Shown here piece by piece: positions 52,672 through 61,526 of a stretch of 64,000 nucleotides of DNA. Below the pieces are notes generated by a model. The model did not search any database and was not told where the DNA came from. It saw nothing but the letters and a program-made list of their open reading frames with translations. This DNA is from Bacterioplanoides sp965200585 (lineage in GTDB: Bacteria; Pseudomonadota; Gammaproteobacteria; Pseudomonadales; Oceanobacteraceae): NCBI RefSeq assembly GCF_965200585.1, contig NZ_OZ241361.1. The stretch is one strand, 5' to 3'. The translations under genes were made by a program, and so were the position numbers. Position 1 is the stretch's first letter. The number at the start of each line of letters is the position of its first letter.

Positions 52672-53562
52672 ATGTCCATAACAGCCGATGAAAGCTATGT
52701 ATTAACCGGGCATTGCCCCAGCGTGATTGGCAGTGTTGAGCTGGTGACCGGCTTTCTGTTTCAACAAGGTTGCTACGTCACGGAATTACAGACCTTTGAT
52801 GACACCGAAACCGGTGAATTTTTTATTCGGGCCGAGTTTTATCCTGAAAAAAACGATCCGGAAAAAACTGGCGTTTCTATTGAGCAGTTGCAGCAGGAGT
52901 TCGCCAAATGTGCCGAAGCCTTTGGCATGAGTTGGCATATCCGTAATGCCCGTCAGCCAACGCGTTGCATCATTATGGTGTCGAAATACGATCACTGCTT
53001 GCAGGACCTGCTGCATCGCCAGCAAACCGGCCACCTGAATATTGAAGTGGCTGCCATTGTCTCCAACCATCCCGATTTACAGGGGCTGGCCGCCTGGTAC
53101 GGTATTCCGTACTACCACTTCCCGATCACGGCAGAAACCAAACCGCAGCAGGAAGCTCAGGTCTGGCATCTGATTGAACAAACCGGTGCCGACCTGGTGA
53201 TTCTTGCGCGCTATATGCAGGTGTTATCGGAAGAGATGTGTGGTCGTTTACACGGTAAGGCGATTAATATCCACCACTCGTTATTACCCGGTTTTAAAGG
53301 CGCTAAGCCTTATCATCAGGCGTTTGAAAAAGGTGTGAAACTGGTGGGGGCCACGGCTCACTACGTCAGTCAGGATCTGGATGAAGGGCCAATCATCAGT
53401 CAGGCGGTAGAAGCGGTTGATCACAGCTATACGCCGCAAAAACTGGCCGCCAAAGGGCGCGATACCGAACGCTTAACCCTGGCCCGGGCGATTAAAGCGC
53501 ATATCGAGCATCGGGTGTTTCTGCATGGCAATCGCACCGTGGTCTTACAGGGGCATGATTAA
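52672..53562 (+). CDS. purU: Formyltetrahydrofolate deformylase
   Basis: PurU hydrolyses 10-formyl-THF to THF and formate, recycling one-carbon units released by sarcosine and glycine breakdown. The 296-residue protein has an N-terminal ACT domain (about 8-90) and a formyltransferase-like domain with the catalytic Asn-His-Asp in INIHHSLLPGFKGAKPYHQ and QDLDEGPIIS. It is the last gene of the sox operon, 109 bp after soxG. Confidence 0.95.
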   Translation: MSITADESYVLTGHCPSVIGSVELVTGFLFQQGCYVTELQTFDDTETGEFFIRAEFYPEKNDPEKTGVSIEQLQQEFAKCAEAFGMSWHIRNARQPTRCIIMVSKYDHCLQDLLHRQQTGHLNIEVAAIVSNHPDLQGLAAWYGIPYYHFPITAETKPQQEAQVWHLIEQTGADLVILARYMQVLSEEMCGRLHGKAINIHHSLLPGFKGAKPYHQAFEKGVKLVGATAHYVSQDLDEGPIISQAVEAVDHSYTPQKLAAKGRDTERLTLARAIKAHIEHRVFLHGNRTVVLQGHD

Positions 53563-53618
53563 TCATGTCCCTGGACTCTACACTCTGTACTCTGCCCCGG
53601 TCTGAATTTAACCAGGGC

Positions 53619-54596
53619 TTAATAGTTCACCGTCAGTTCCGGGCTTAAGGCTTTCTGGCGAGCTACCAGTTTACGGCGGTACTCGTCAGGGTCTTTGCGA
53701 ATACCGTCGGAGCCACTTTGTTGCTGATGCTGTAAGGTATCGAGTCGCGATAACCAAAAGCGCAGGGCGGCACCGCGCAGCACCAACGGCCAGTGATAAC
53801 GCTCTAATGACGTAAACGGCCGCACTTGTTGATAACCGCTCAGTAACGCCTCATAACAGGCGTTATCCCATTCGCCGTATTCATCACAACACCAGTCGTT
53901 GGCAACAATTGCCAGATCATAAATCCAGACCCCTTCGCAGGCGTTATACCAATCGAGAAGGGCACTCAGCTGCTCTGGTTTGCCCGGTTCGGCAGCACTG
54001 AATAAGGTGTTATCACGAAACAGATCGCCATGTATCCAGCCTCCCGGCAAGCTGCGCCAGACATCGCGGTGATTCAGCTGCCAGGCCATCTCTTTACTCA
54101 TTAACGAATAGCTGCTGCTGTTCAGGTTAGCGCTCAGACTGGTGTAAGCCGACTGCCACCAGTTAAAGCCTTTATCGTTTTTTCTCGGGTTATCCAACTC
54201 GCCAGACAGCTGATGAATCGACGCCAGCTTATGCCCGATCTGCCAGCAGTGATTGGCGCTGATCTGTTGTGGGTGATGGCCCGGCAGCAGCGGGCAGAGG
54301 ATCGCCGGGCGATCTTTGATGGTGTGCAGCCAGTTGCCGTCGCTATCTGTTAACGGTGCCGGTACCCGAATGCCCTGGCGTTGCAGAAAGGTCGCGAGCC
54401 GCACAAAGTCTTCCACCTCGGCGGCGCAATGGTGTTCAAACAGCGTCAGAACATAATCGCCCTGACTGGTCGACAAGCGGTAATTGGTATTTTCAACGCC
54501 CCCCTGAATACCGCTGTAACTGAGCAGACGGTTGTGGTTGAACTGCTGAATAAAGGAGGTCATATCCTCCTGATCAATAGGGGTGTATACAGCCAT
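53619..54596 (-). CDS. thrB: Homoserine kinase, APH-fold (ThrB type II)
   Basis: This enzyme phosphorylates homoserine in threonine synthesis. The 325-residue protein has the aminoglycoside-phosphotransferase fold: GGVENTNYRLSTSQGDYVLT near the start, Brenner motif GWIHGDLFRDN near residue 189 and the metal-binding LLDWYNA. It resembles the pseudomonad type rather than the E. coli GHMP-type ThrB. A related YihE-type kinase role is less likely. It converges with purU. Confidence 0.9.
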   Translation of the reverse strand: MAVYTPIDQEDMTSFIQQFNHNRLLSYSGIQGGVENTNYRLSTSQGDYVLTLFEHHCAAEVEDFVRLATFLQRQGIRVPAPLTDSDGNWLHTIKDRPAILCPLLPGHHPQQISANHCWQIGHKLASIHQLSGELDNPRKNDKGFNWWQSAYTSLSANLNSSSYSLMSKEMAWQLNHRDVWRSLPGGWIHGDLFRDNTLFSAAEPGKPEQLSALLDWYNACEGVWIYDLAIVANDWCCDEYGEWDNACYEALLSGYQQVRPFTSLERYHWPLVLRGAALRFWLSRLDTLQHQQQSGSDGIRKDPDEYRRKLVARQKALSPELTVNY

Positions 54597-55077
54597 GGCA
54601 TGTCTCGCTTTGTCGGGTTGCTCACTTTTTTGGGGTGTTCATAAGAGCCCAACTTGTATGGTGCCTGATACACCTGCCGCGCCATGGATTAAAAACGACC
54701 TGAAGCCAGTTGATTGCGGCACGAATCAATAATGCCGATATAAAAAACATCTGTATAAGTACCAACAAAAATAACCATGCAGATATCAATAACAATAGAG
54801 TGCATTACGACCATAAGATGTCGCTAATTGGTGCGTACTGTTTCTTTGTAAGAACGACCCACATCACTCCGTGTTTTCAAGGAAAAAATGGGGTTGATTA
54901 AAAAGTACTAAATACGTCATTTATCATTATTAAAATGTCGCTATCGGGCAACTTTGCAGACAAAGTTGATTTTATTGTCAGTGTGCTGGTGAGCTGGCCT
55001 GGCTGTTGCTAAATGAACGTTTAATCAAACGATCAATTAGGGCCAGTTAATACTATTTCGATCACGCTGTTATGCGC

Positions 55078-55231
55078 TGAAAATCTTTCAATCAAGGCGC
55101 GAAGAGTGATGTTTAACGAGTTAAATGAATGATGAGCAACGCAGAGTGAAGGATTTTCAGCCATAACCCGAAGGGCTGGTGTCAGTTTTTCCCTGAGCTG
55201 TGTTATTCGTTGCTTATTTAACTCGTTAAAC
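55078..55231. repeat. Nested inverted repeats in the thrB-gbdR gap
   Basis: The 715-bp gap between thrB and gbdR has no convincing gene. It holds a perfect 16-bp inverted repeat GTTTAACGAGTTAAAT (55111-55126 with 55216-55231), and GATGAGCAACG at about 55131 partly pairs with CGTTGCTTATT near 55209. A second pair, CTGAAAATCTTTCA and TGAAGGATTTTCAG (55078-55091 with 55148-55161), overlaps it. It may be a decayed mobile element or an RNA structure. A 66-codon minus-strand frame across it looks like a by-product of the repeat. Confidence 0.55.
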
Positions 55232-55311
55232 AACGCTCCTCATGCCTTGCTCAAGAAAAAACTGACTGCCAGCAGCAAAGATCTAAATAGTGTTAACGGG
55301 CCCTCATAAAA

Positions 55312-56454
55312 ATGACAGAGGACATAGCCGTGGCAACTGAGATGAGCAAAATGAACGATGTAACCATGCGACCTGTGAAGTTCGGATTTCTGTTATTAGA
55401 GAATTTCACCATGATGGCATTGGCCTCAGCGGTAGAGCCGCTGCGTATGGCCAACCAGTTAAGTGGCCAGGAATTATTTACCTGGGATCTGGTGACGCAT
55501 GACGGCCAGAGCGTACGCGCCAGTGACGGGATGAACATTGCACCGGATTGTGCCGCCCGTGATGTTGATACACTCGACGGCTTATTTGTCGTGGGTGGGG
55601 TCAATATCCAGAACAGCTTTGGCCGTAAAGAAATTGAATGGGTGCAGTCGATGGCGAGAAAGAAAATCATCATTGGCGGTATCTGCACCGGCTCAACCTT
55701 ATTGGCTCAGGCCCGTTTGCTGGAAGGTTATAACGCCAGTGCTCACTGGGAATGTCTGGCATCTCTGCGTGAGCGTTATCCGGGCATTCAGTTTAATACC
55801 CGCCTGTTTACCATTGATGGCGACCGGATGACCTGTTCCGGCGGCACCGCACCACTGGATATGATGCTGAATGTGATTTCCAGCCAGCATAACAGTTCAT
55901 TGGCTGGCGCCATTTCAGAGATGTTTGTGTACGAACGTATGCGCAACGAGGCAGATCCGCAGCGTATTCCGTTGCGTCATCTGTTGCATGCCGCACAACC
56001 TAAGCTGGTTGATATTGTTGAATTAATGGAAGCCAATATCGAAGAGCCAATTGAGCTGGATGATCTGGCCTCGTTTGCCGGTGTATCACGCCGTCAGCTG
56101 GAGCGTTTGTTCCACTCTTATCTGGGCTGCACGCCTTCGCGTTATTACCTCAAATTGCGTCTGGGTCGTGCCCGCCAATTGCTGAAACAAACCACCTTGC
56201 CGGTGATTGAAGTCGCTACCGCGTGTGGCTTTGTGTCCACACCTCATTTCAGCCGCAGCTACCGCAAGTACATGGGAATTTCACCACGTGAAGAACGGAT
56301 GGGTGGCTGGGAAAAAACGGTGGCAACACCGGAGTCACCGGAGTTATCCAGTGCCGCTAATGACAACCGCTTTGGCTTTAATGTGGCGATGCCAAGTGCC
56401 ATGGCGGCGGCTCAGTTTGAACCCAGCTTTGGCTCCGTACGGGTTGGTCACTGA
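55312..56454 (+). CDS. gbdR: GbdR-type AraC-family activator of glycine betaine catabolism
   Basis: A 380-residue regulator with an N-terminal DJ-1/GATase1-like domain (residues 20-200, GGICTGSTLLAQARLL at the nucleophile-elbow position) and a C-terminal AraC DNA-binding domain (ELDDLASFAGVSRRQLERLF and GFVSTPHFSRSYRKYMG). In P. aeruginosa, GbdR senses glycine betaine and dimethylglycine and activates the gbc, dgc and sox genes. The position amid those genes supports the name. ATG 55312 and ATG 55342 are possible starts. Confidence 0.9.
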   Translation: MTEDIAVATEMSKMNDVTMRPVKFGFLLLENFTMMALASAVEPLRMANQLSGQELFTWDLVTHDGQSVRASDGMNIAPDCAARDVDTLDGLFVVGGVNIQNSFGRKEIEWVQSMARKKIIIGGICTGSTLLAQARLLEGYNASAHWECLASLRERYPGIQFNTRLFTIDGDRMTCSGGTAPLDMMLNVISSQHNSSLAGAISEMFVYERMRNEADPQRIPLRHLLHAAQPKLVDIVELMEANIEEPIELDDLASFAGVSRRQLERLFHSYLGCTPSRYYLKLRLGRARQLLKQTTLPVIEVATACGFVSTPHFSRSYRKYMGISPREERMGGWEKTVATPESPELSSAANDNRFGFNVAMPSAMAAAQFEPSFGSVRVGH

Positions 56455-56590
56455 GGTCTGCTGTTGTTGAAAGCAAAAGTATGAACACGACGGTTTTGGC
56501 TGTATCGCTGTCGTGTTCAGGCTCCTGCCGGTGAAACACCACTTTTACACTGACACTGATTTTGCAAATTAGTAGTCAGTTGAGGGCGTC

Positions 56591-57571
56591 ATGAGCGAAG
56601 CAAGCACACTCCATCAAGAATCCATCATTATTGATGGTCTGATCATCGCCAAGTGGGAACGCGCACTGTTTGAAGACATGCGCAAAGGTGGCCTGACGGC
56701 GGCCAACTGCACGGTGTCGGTTTGGGAAGATTTTCAGAAAACCGTCGATAACATCGTCGATATGAATAACCTGATCGAAGCCAACAGCGATCTGGTAATG
56801 AAAATCAAAACCACCGACGATATTTTTAAAGCCAAACAGGAAGGTAAAACCGGCATTATGATGGGCTTTCAGAATGCCCATGCATTTGAAGACCAACTGG
56901 GTTACGTACAGGTGTTTAAAGACCTGGGCGTGGGTGTGGTGCAGATGTGTTACAACACTCAAAACCTGATTGGTACCGGTTGTTATGAACGTGATGGTGG
57001 CCTGTCGGATTTTGGCCGTGAAATTGTTGCCGAAATGAACCGCGTTGGGGTGATGTGTGATCTGTCTCATGTGGGCTCAAAAACCTCCGAAGAAGTGATT
57101 TTAGAATCGAAAAAACCGGTGTGTTATTCACACTGTCTGCCGTCTGGTTTAAAAGATCACCCGCGTAATAAATCCGATGAAGAACTGAAATTTATTGCCG
57201 ATCATGGTGGTTTTGTGGGCGTTACTATGTTCGCGCCTTTCCTGAAAAACGGCATTAATTCCACCATTGACGATTACGTTGAAGCCATTGCTTATATCGC
57301 CAATATTTGTGGTATCGACAATATTGGTATTGGTACCGACTTTACCCAGGGCCATGGTTTTGATTTCTTTGAATGGTTAACTCACGACAAAGGTTATGCC
57401 CGTCGTCTGACCAATTTCGGAAAAATTGTGAACCCGGAAGGTATTCGTACCGTGGGTGAATTCCCTAACCTGACCGAAGCTCTGTTAAAGCATGGTTTTA
57501 AAGCCGATGAGGTGGCAAAAATCATGGGCGGTAACTGGGTGCGGGTATTAAAAGACGTTTGGGGTGAATAA
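56591..57571 (+). CDS. Peptidase M19-like (membrane dipeptidase) paralogue of the dgc cluster
   Basis: A 326-residue protein of the renal-dipeptidase fold: DLSHVG near residue 158 and SHCLPSG near 180 keep the paired zinc histidines, and IGIGTDFTQGHGF keeps the late Asp. The first metal pair HxD is replaced by GLIIAKW near residue 18, and the bridging Glu is Gln in GFQNAH. The P. aeruginosa dgc cluster has the same type of gene. It may have changed metal use or substrate; an exact role is unknown. No signal peptide is present. Confidence 0.85.
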   Translation: MSEASTLHQESIIIDGLIIAKWERALFEDMRKGGLTAANCTVSVWEDFQKTVDNIVDMNNLIEANSDLVMKIKTTDDIFKAKQEGKTGIMMGFQNAHAFEDQLGYVQVFKDLGVGVVQMCYNTQNLIGTGCYERDGGLSDFGREIVAEMNRVGVMCDLSHVGSKTSEEVILESKKPVCYSHCLPSGLKDHPRNKSDEELKFIADHGGFVGVTMFAPFLKNGINSTIDDYVEAIAYIANICGIDNIGIGTDFTQGHGFDFFEWLTHDKGYARRLTNFGKIVNPEGIRTVGEFPNLTEALLKHGFKADEVAKIMGGNWVRVLKDVWGE

Positions 57572-57619
57572 GACGCCGAATAAAAAGGTTCGGTCATTCA
57601 GACCTTATTCATAAACACC

Positions 57620-57652
57620 AAAGCCGTTGCTGGTAACAGCAACGGCTTTTTT
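57620..57652 (+). terminator. Intrinsic terminator after the dipeptidase paralogue
   Basis: AAAGCCGTTGCT/AGCAACGGCTTT, a 12-bp perfect stem with a 6-nt loop running into TTTTTT. Confidence 0.92.
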
Positions 57653-57709
57653 GTTACTCGTTTTCCATGATTTATCAGCGTGTAGGGAGTCGTGCAGCAG
57701 GGCGGTGTC

Positions 57710-57748
57710 TTACTCTGTTGTTGATACTCTGGCGTAGCCAATATTCAT
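57710..57748 (-). pseudogene. Remnant of a serine recombinase (Tn3-type resolvase) N-terminus
   Basis: Only 12 codons remain: MNIGYARVSTTE followed by TAA. This is the near-invariant resolvase/invertase start (IGYARVST with the catalytic Ser), so a transposon or integrated element once lay here. No inverted repeats or transposase were found nearby. Confidence 0.7.
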
Positions 57749-57925
57749 GCCTTTAGTCGTCTCTGGGAATGTTGTTTGGGTGCCATTTACGGGAGATATC
57801 TGTTCTGTCATCACTCTGGTTATGGAAAGATATTTTTTCTCTATTTCCAGTCGATGACTTGAGTATGGCCATAAACAAAACAGCGAGGCCAAACCCTATG
57901 GCTAAGCTGGTGAGTAAAAATCCAT

Positions 57926-58240
57926 TCATATATTGCCGCCTGTCTGGTATGTGTCTGATGGTTGGAAGACTTCTAGCGGTTCTACTGGCTTTGGATTCTT
58001 ACTTCTGTTGCCGTGGTTCTTCCTGGGGATGAAATACCGATCTCCGTAATCGTCCAGTAATTCGCCTGTTTTTACCTCGCCAAGTAGCTGCAAAGTGTTG
58101 ATGGCTTGGATTCTGAATGCTTCAAAATCAACATCAGATGGAACAAGCATTGGTATCACTGCGATGGCTTTATTCCCTCTGATCGCAGCCCAGTGCTTGC
58201 CTAGGTTTTTTGCGTTTTCAATGTCCATAAAACAAAACAT
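57926..58240 (-). CDS. Hypothetical protein in the decayed insertion
   Basis: A 104-residue frame with plausible coding character (ENAKNLGKHWAAIRGNKAIAVIPML, VDFEAFRIQAINTLQLLG) and a Lys/Asn/Pro-rich tail. Starts at 58240 (AAGGG directly before) or at 58228 (MDIENAK) are possible. It is not a family I recognise. It lies next to the resolvase remnant, so it may be cargo of the lost element. Confidence 0.5.
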   Translation of the reverse strand: MFCFMDIENAKNLGKHWAAIRGNKAIAVIPMLVPSDVDFEAFRIQAINTLQLLGEVKTGELLDDYGDRYFIPRKNHGNRSKNPKPVEPLEVFQPSDTYQTGGNI

Positions 58241-58291
58241 CCCTTTTTTAAATATTGATAAGTATACGAGTTTCTACACTGTATTTCCCCA

Positions 58292-58307
58292 GTTTCGCTA
58301 GCGAAAC
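58292..58307. repeat. Perfect 16-bp palindrome
   Basis: GTTTCGCTAGCGAAAC is an exact palindrome in the empty 58241-58490 stretch. It could be a recombinase or regulator site from the decayed element. No further function is visible. Confidence 0.4.
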
Positions 58308-58487
58308 GGCAGTGAAAATAGTCTCTGAAAGCGGTTCAAATAGCGATTTACCTGTTGTTGACGCAGGTGTAGTGGCTGACTAAAATCAGTGATGGCTTGG
58401 TAAGGGTGTGTCTCCCAAACCTATGCGACAAGGCCAATCTCTTGTTTTTCAGCAGGGTGTAAAGCCTCAGACACAAGCAGTTAAATG

Positions 58488-58515
58488 AAAAAAGCGCCTG
58501 GTGGGCGCTTTTTTT
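58488..58515. terminator. Orphan bidirectional terminator
   Basis: AAAAAAGCGCC/GGCGCTTTTTT with a 5-nt loop. No gene ends here on the plus strand, so it either closes an unannotated RNA from 58310-58490 or shields the DUF5943-dgc promoter from readthrough. Confidence 0.85.
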
Positions 58516-58731
58516 ATGCCTGAAATCAATGGCTTAGCGTCAGAAGTGGATGTGGCCGCGCCTATTAGCTGTTGTCGTTTCATTGCAATAGTTCAACTGC
58601 AAAAATTACTTTATTGCCTCTTACCCCCCTGCGCATCCGGTTCTTCCCTTGTCGTTTTCAGTAACTTCTCTGGCGGCCGCTCTTTTTAGACTGATCCTAT
58701 TCCGATAATCCTATTTTTAAGAGACAAGATC

Positions 58732-59307
58732 ATGAGCTACCACGCCCCAGAAATGCCGATTCAAGTGGATGATGAAACCGGTGTGTGGACCACTGACGCC
58801 CTGCCGATGTTGTACGTGCCCCGTCATTTCTTTGTGAATAACCATATGGCGGTTGAGAACGAGCTGGGCGCTGAGAAGTATGCCGAAGCGCTCTACCGTG
58901 CGGGTTATAAGTCAGCCTATTACTGGTGTGAAAAAGAAGCCGAATGCCATGGCATCAGCGGTGACGAAATTTTCCACCACTACATGAAACGTCTGTCTCA
59001 GCGTGGCTGGGGATTATTTATTACCGAAGCGCTGGATATCAAAGCTGGTACCGCCAAGGTGCGGCTGGAAAACTCTGCCTTTGTTTATCAGTACGGCAAG
59101 GTGAATCGCATGGTGGACTATATGTTCACCGGCTGGTTCTCCGGCGCCATTGATCAGATTGCCAAATCATTGGGTTATGACACCCGCACCCTGAGCGAAC
59201 AAACCCAGTGTGCCGCACAAGACGGTTGTGATGTGGGTTACTTCGAGGTGAAACCCGTAACCGCTGAAAGCGAAGCTTTATGGCAGTCATTGCAGCCTGA
59301 TTTCTGA
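58732..59307 (+). CDS. DUF5943 / V4R-like protein of the dgc cluster
   Basis: A 191-residue soluble protein with a vinyl-4-reductase-like C-terminal part: VDYMFTGWFSGAIDQIAKSLGY then a Cys pair in EQTQCAAQDGCDVGYF. The same gene precedes dgcA in Pseudomonas and is thought to belong to dimethylglycine metabolism, but no reaction is assigned. It is followed by a 125-bp gap with a GC hairpin, then dgcA. Confidence 0.85.
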   Translation: MSYHAPEMPIQVDDETGVWTTDALPMLYVPRHFFVNNHMAVENELGAEKYAEALYRAGYKSAYYWCEKEAECHGISGDEIFHHYMKRLSQRGWGLFITEALDIKAGTAKVRLENSAFVYQYGKVNRMVDYMFTGWFSGAIDQIAKSLGYDTRTLSEQTQCAAQDGCDVGYFEVKPVTAESEALWQSLQPDF

Positions 59308-59377
59308 CAGACCTCTGAAAACTACCGGCGTTGCCATTGATGCGGCAATGCTCAGAAAAGCCCTGAATTAGTGAAAA

Positions 59378-59400
59378 CCCCGGCCATGTAAGAGCCGGGG
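59378..59400 (+). other. GC-rich hairpin upstream of dgcA
   Basis: CCCCGGC/GCCGGGG with a 9-nt loop and no T run, about 30 bp before the dgcA start. The stem arms are identical to those of the hairpin before purU, which suggests a shared processing or attenuation role in these catabolic operons. Confidence 0.45.
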
Positions 59401-59432
59401 CAGCGTAAGCGATACGTAAGAGAGCCGAGCCT

Positions 59433-61505
59433 ATGTCCCAGTACGATATTTTGTTCCAGCCGCTGAACATCAACAAACTGACCATCCGTAACCGGGTGGT
59501 GAGCACTGCCCACGCTGAGGTGTACGCCACCGATGGCGGGATGACCACCGATCGCTACGTAAAATATTACGAAGAAAAGGCCAAAGGTGGCTGTGGTTTA
59601 TGTATTTGTGGTGGTTCGTCGGTGGTGGCCATCGACAGCCCACAAAGTTGGTGGAGCTCGGTGAATCTGTCGACCGACCGGATTATTCCGCACTTCCAGA
59701 ATCTGGCTGATGCGGTGCATAAGCACGGCGGCAAAATCATGATTCAGATTACTCATATGGGTCGTCGCTCACGCTGGGATGGTGAGAACTGGCCGAACCT
59801 GATGTCACCATCCGGTATTCGTGAGCCGGTGCACCGCGCGACCTGTAAAACGATTGAAGAGGAAGAAATCTGGCGCGTTATTAACGACTTCGCCAAAGCC
59901 GCCGTGCGTGCCAAAGAAGGTGGCCTCGACGGGGTGGAATTATCCGCCGTGCACCAGCATATGATTGACCAGTTCTGGTCACCACGGGTGAACAAGCGGA
60001 CTGATCAATGGGGCGGCAGTTTTGAAAACCGCATGCGTTTTGGGCTGGAAGTCGCTAAAGCTGTACGTGAAGCGGTAGGCCCGGACTTTGTCGTGGGTAT
60101 GCGTATTACCGGTGATGAGTTCCACCCGGACGGTCTTAACCATGAAGATATGAAGCAGATTGCCACCTATTACGATCAGACCGGTCTGATCGACTACTTC
60201 GGTGTGGTGGGTTCCGGTTGTGATACTCACAACACCCTGGCTAACGTAATTCCGAACATGAGTTACCCACCGGAGCCTTTCCTGCATTTAGCGGCGGGCA
60301 TCAAAGAGGTGGTATCGGTGCCGGTGATTCACGCTCAGAACATCAAAGACCCGAATCAGGCCAAACGTATCCTTGAAGAAGGCTATGTCGATTTTGTTGG
60401 CATGACCCGGGCACACATCGCTGACCCACACCTGATTGCCAAAATCAAAATGGACCAGGTGGATCAGATTCGTCAGTGCGTCGGCGCTAACTACTGCATC
60501 GACCGTCAGTACATGGGTCTGGATGTGTTGTGCATTCAGAATGCTGCGACCTCGCGTGAATACATGGGGCTGCCGCATGAAATCGAAAAAACCACCGGAG
60601 CGGTGCGTAACGTGGTTGTTGTGGGGGGCGGCCCGGGCGGCATGGAAGCTGCGCGTGTTGCTGCTGAACGCGGTCATCAGGTGACCTTGGTAGAAAAAGC
60701 CGACGAGCTGGGTGGTCAGATCACTATCGCGGCTAAAGCACCACAACGGGATCAGATGGCGGGTATTACCCGTTGGCTGGCAATGGAGCTGGATCGTCTC
60801 GGTGTGGATGTGCGTCTGGGTACCTCGGCCAACGCCGATATGATTCGCGATCTGAAACCTGACGTTTGTATTCTGGCTACCGGTGGCACGCCGTTTATTG
60901 AACAAAACCCGGAGTGGGGCGCGGCTGACGGGCTGGTGGTATCGAGCTGGGATATTCTCAACGGCACGGTTGAGCCGGGCAAAAACGTACTGATTTACGA
61001 CACAATCTGTGAATTCTCGGGCATGTCTGCGGCGGATTACCTGTTATCCAAAGGTTCGCTGGTGGAGCTGGTGACCGACGACATCAAACCGGGCGTGGGC
61101 ATTGGTGGTACCACCTTCCCGACCTACTACCGCTCGCTGTATGAGAAAGAAGTCATCATGACCTCCGATCTGCTGCTGGAGAAGGTTTATAAAGAAGGTG
61201 AGCAGCTGGTGGCGGTATTGGAAAACGAATACACCGGCCAGCAGGAAGAGCGCGTAGTGGATCAGATTGTGGTCGAAAACGGCGTGCGTCCGAATGAAGC
61301 GCTGTACTACGAGTTAAAAGCGGAGTCGCGCAACAAAGGCCAGATCGATAACGAAACCCTGTTCGATATTCAGCCCCAGCCGGTGCTCAGCGAAGACACC
61401 CGTGACGGTAACGGCATGATCCTATGGCGTCTGGGTGACTGTGTGTCGCAGCGCAATACCCATGCGGCCATCTACGACGCGCTGCGTCTGTGCATGCACC
61501 TGTAA
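59433..61505 (+). CDS. dgcA: Dimethylglycine demethylase subunit DgcA
   Basis: This flavoprotein demethylates dimethylglycine to sarcosine, passing electrons to DgcB and ETF. The 690-residue protein has an Old Yellow Enzyme-type FMN TIM barrel (residues 1-345), an iron-sulfur region and a C-terminal FAD/NAD module (VVVVGGGPGGMEAARVAAERG near residue 392). In the cluster region the Cys spacing is C-x5-C-x11-C (QCVGANYC..LCIQNAA), so one Cys of the four seen in trimethylamine dehydrogenase is Ala. It is operonic with dgcB (21 bp). Confidence 0.93.
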   Translation: MSQYDILFQPLNINKLTIRNRVVSTAHAEVYATDGGMTTDRYVKYYEEKAKGGCGLCICGGSSVVAIDSPQSWWSSVNLSTDRIIPHFQNLADAVHKHGGKIMIQITHMGRRSRWDGENWPNLMSPSGIREPVHRATCKTIEEEEIWRVINDFAKAAVRAKEGGLDGVELSAVHQHMIDQFWSPRVNKRTDQWGGSFENRMRFGLEVAKAVREAVGPDFVVGMRITGDEFHPDGLNHEDMKQIATYYDQTGLIDYFGVVGSGCDTHNTLANVIPNMSYPPEPFLHLAAGIKEVVSVPVIHAQNIKDPNQAKRILEEGYVDFVGMTRAHIADPHLIAKIKMDQVDQIRQCVGANYCIDRQYMGLDVLCIQNAATSREYMGLPHEIEKTTGAVRNVVVVGGGPGGMEAARVAAERGHQVTLVEKADELGGQITIAAKAPQRDQMAGITRWLAMELDRLGVDVRLGTSANADMIRDLKPDVCILATGGTPFIEQNPEWGAADGLVVSSWDILNGTVEPGKNVLIYDTICEFSGMSAADYLLSKGSLVELVTDDIKPGVGIGGTTFPTYYRSLYEKEVIMTSDLLLEKVYKEGEQLVAVLENEYTGQQEERVVDQIVVENGVRPNEALYYELKAESRNKGQIDNETLFDIQPQPVLSEDTRDGNGMILWRLGDCVSQRNTHAAIYDALRLCMHL

Positions 61506-61526
61506 CGGCAATACGAGGGGTCGAGA

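Noticed and set aside
54710..54901. 63-codon frame after thrB
   Set aside because: Asn/Ile/Lys-rich translation of AT-rich intergenic DNA without a ribosome site.
55033..55233. 66-codon minus-strand gene MFNELNKQR..
   Set aside because: It spans the nested inverted repeats and its two FNxLN ends are created by the repeat; too weak to call, though worth a database search.
58501..58689. 62-codon plus-strand frame
   Set aside because: It starts in the orphan terminator and has no ribosome site or family likeness.
60288..60905. 205-codon minus-strand frame opposite dgcA
   Set aside because: His/Thr/Gln-rich translation typical of an antisense shadow; dgcA is secure.
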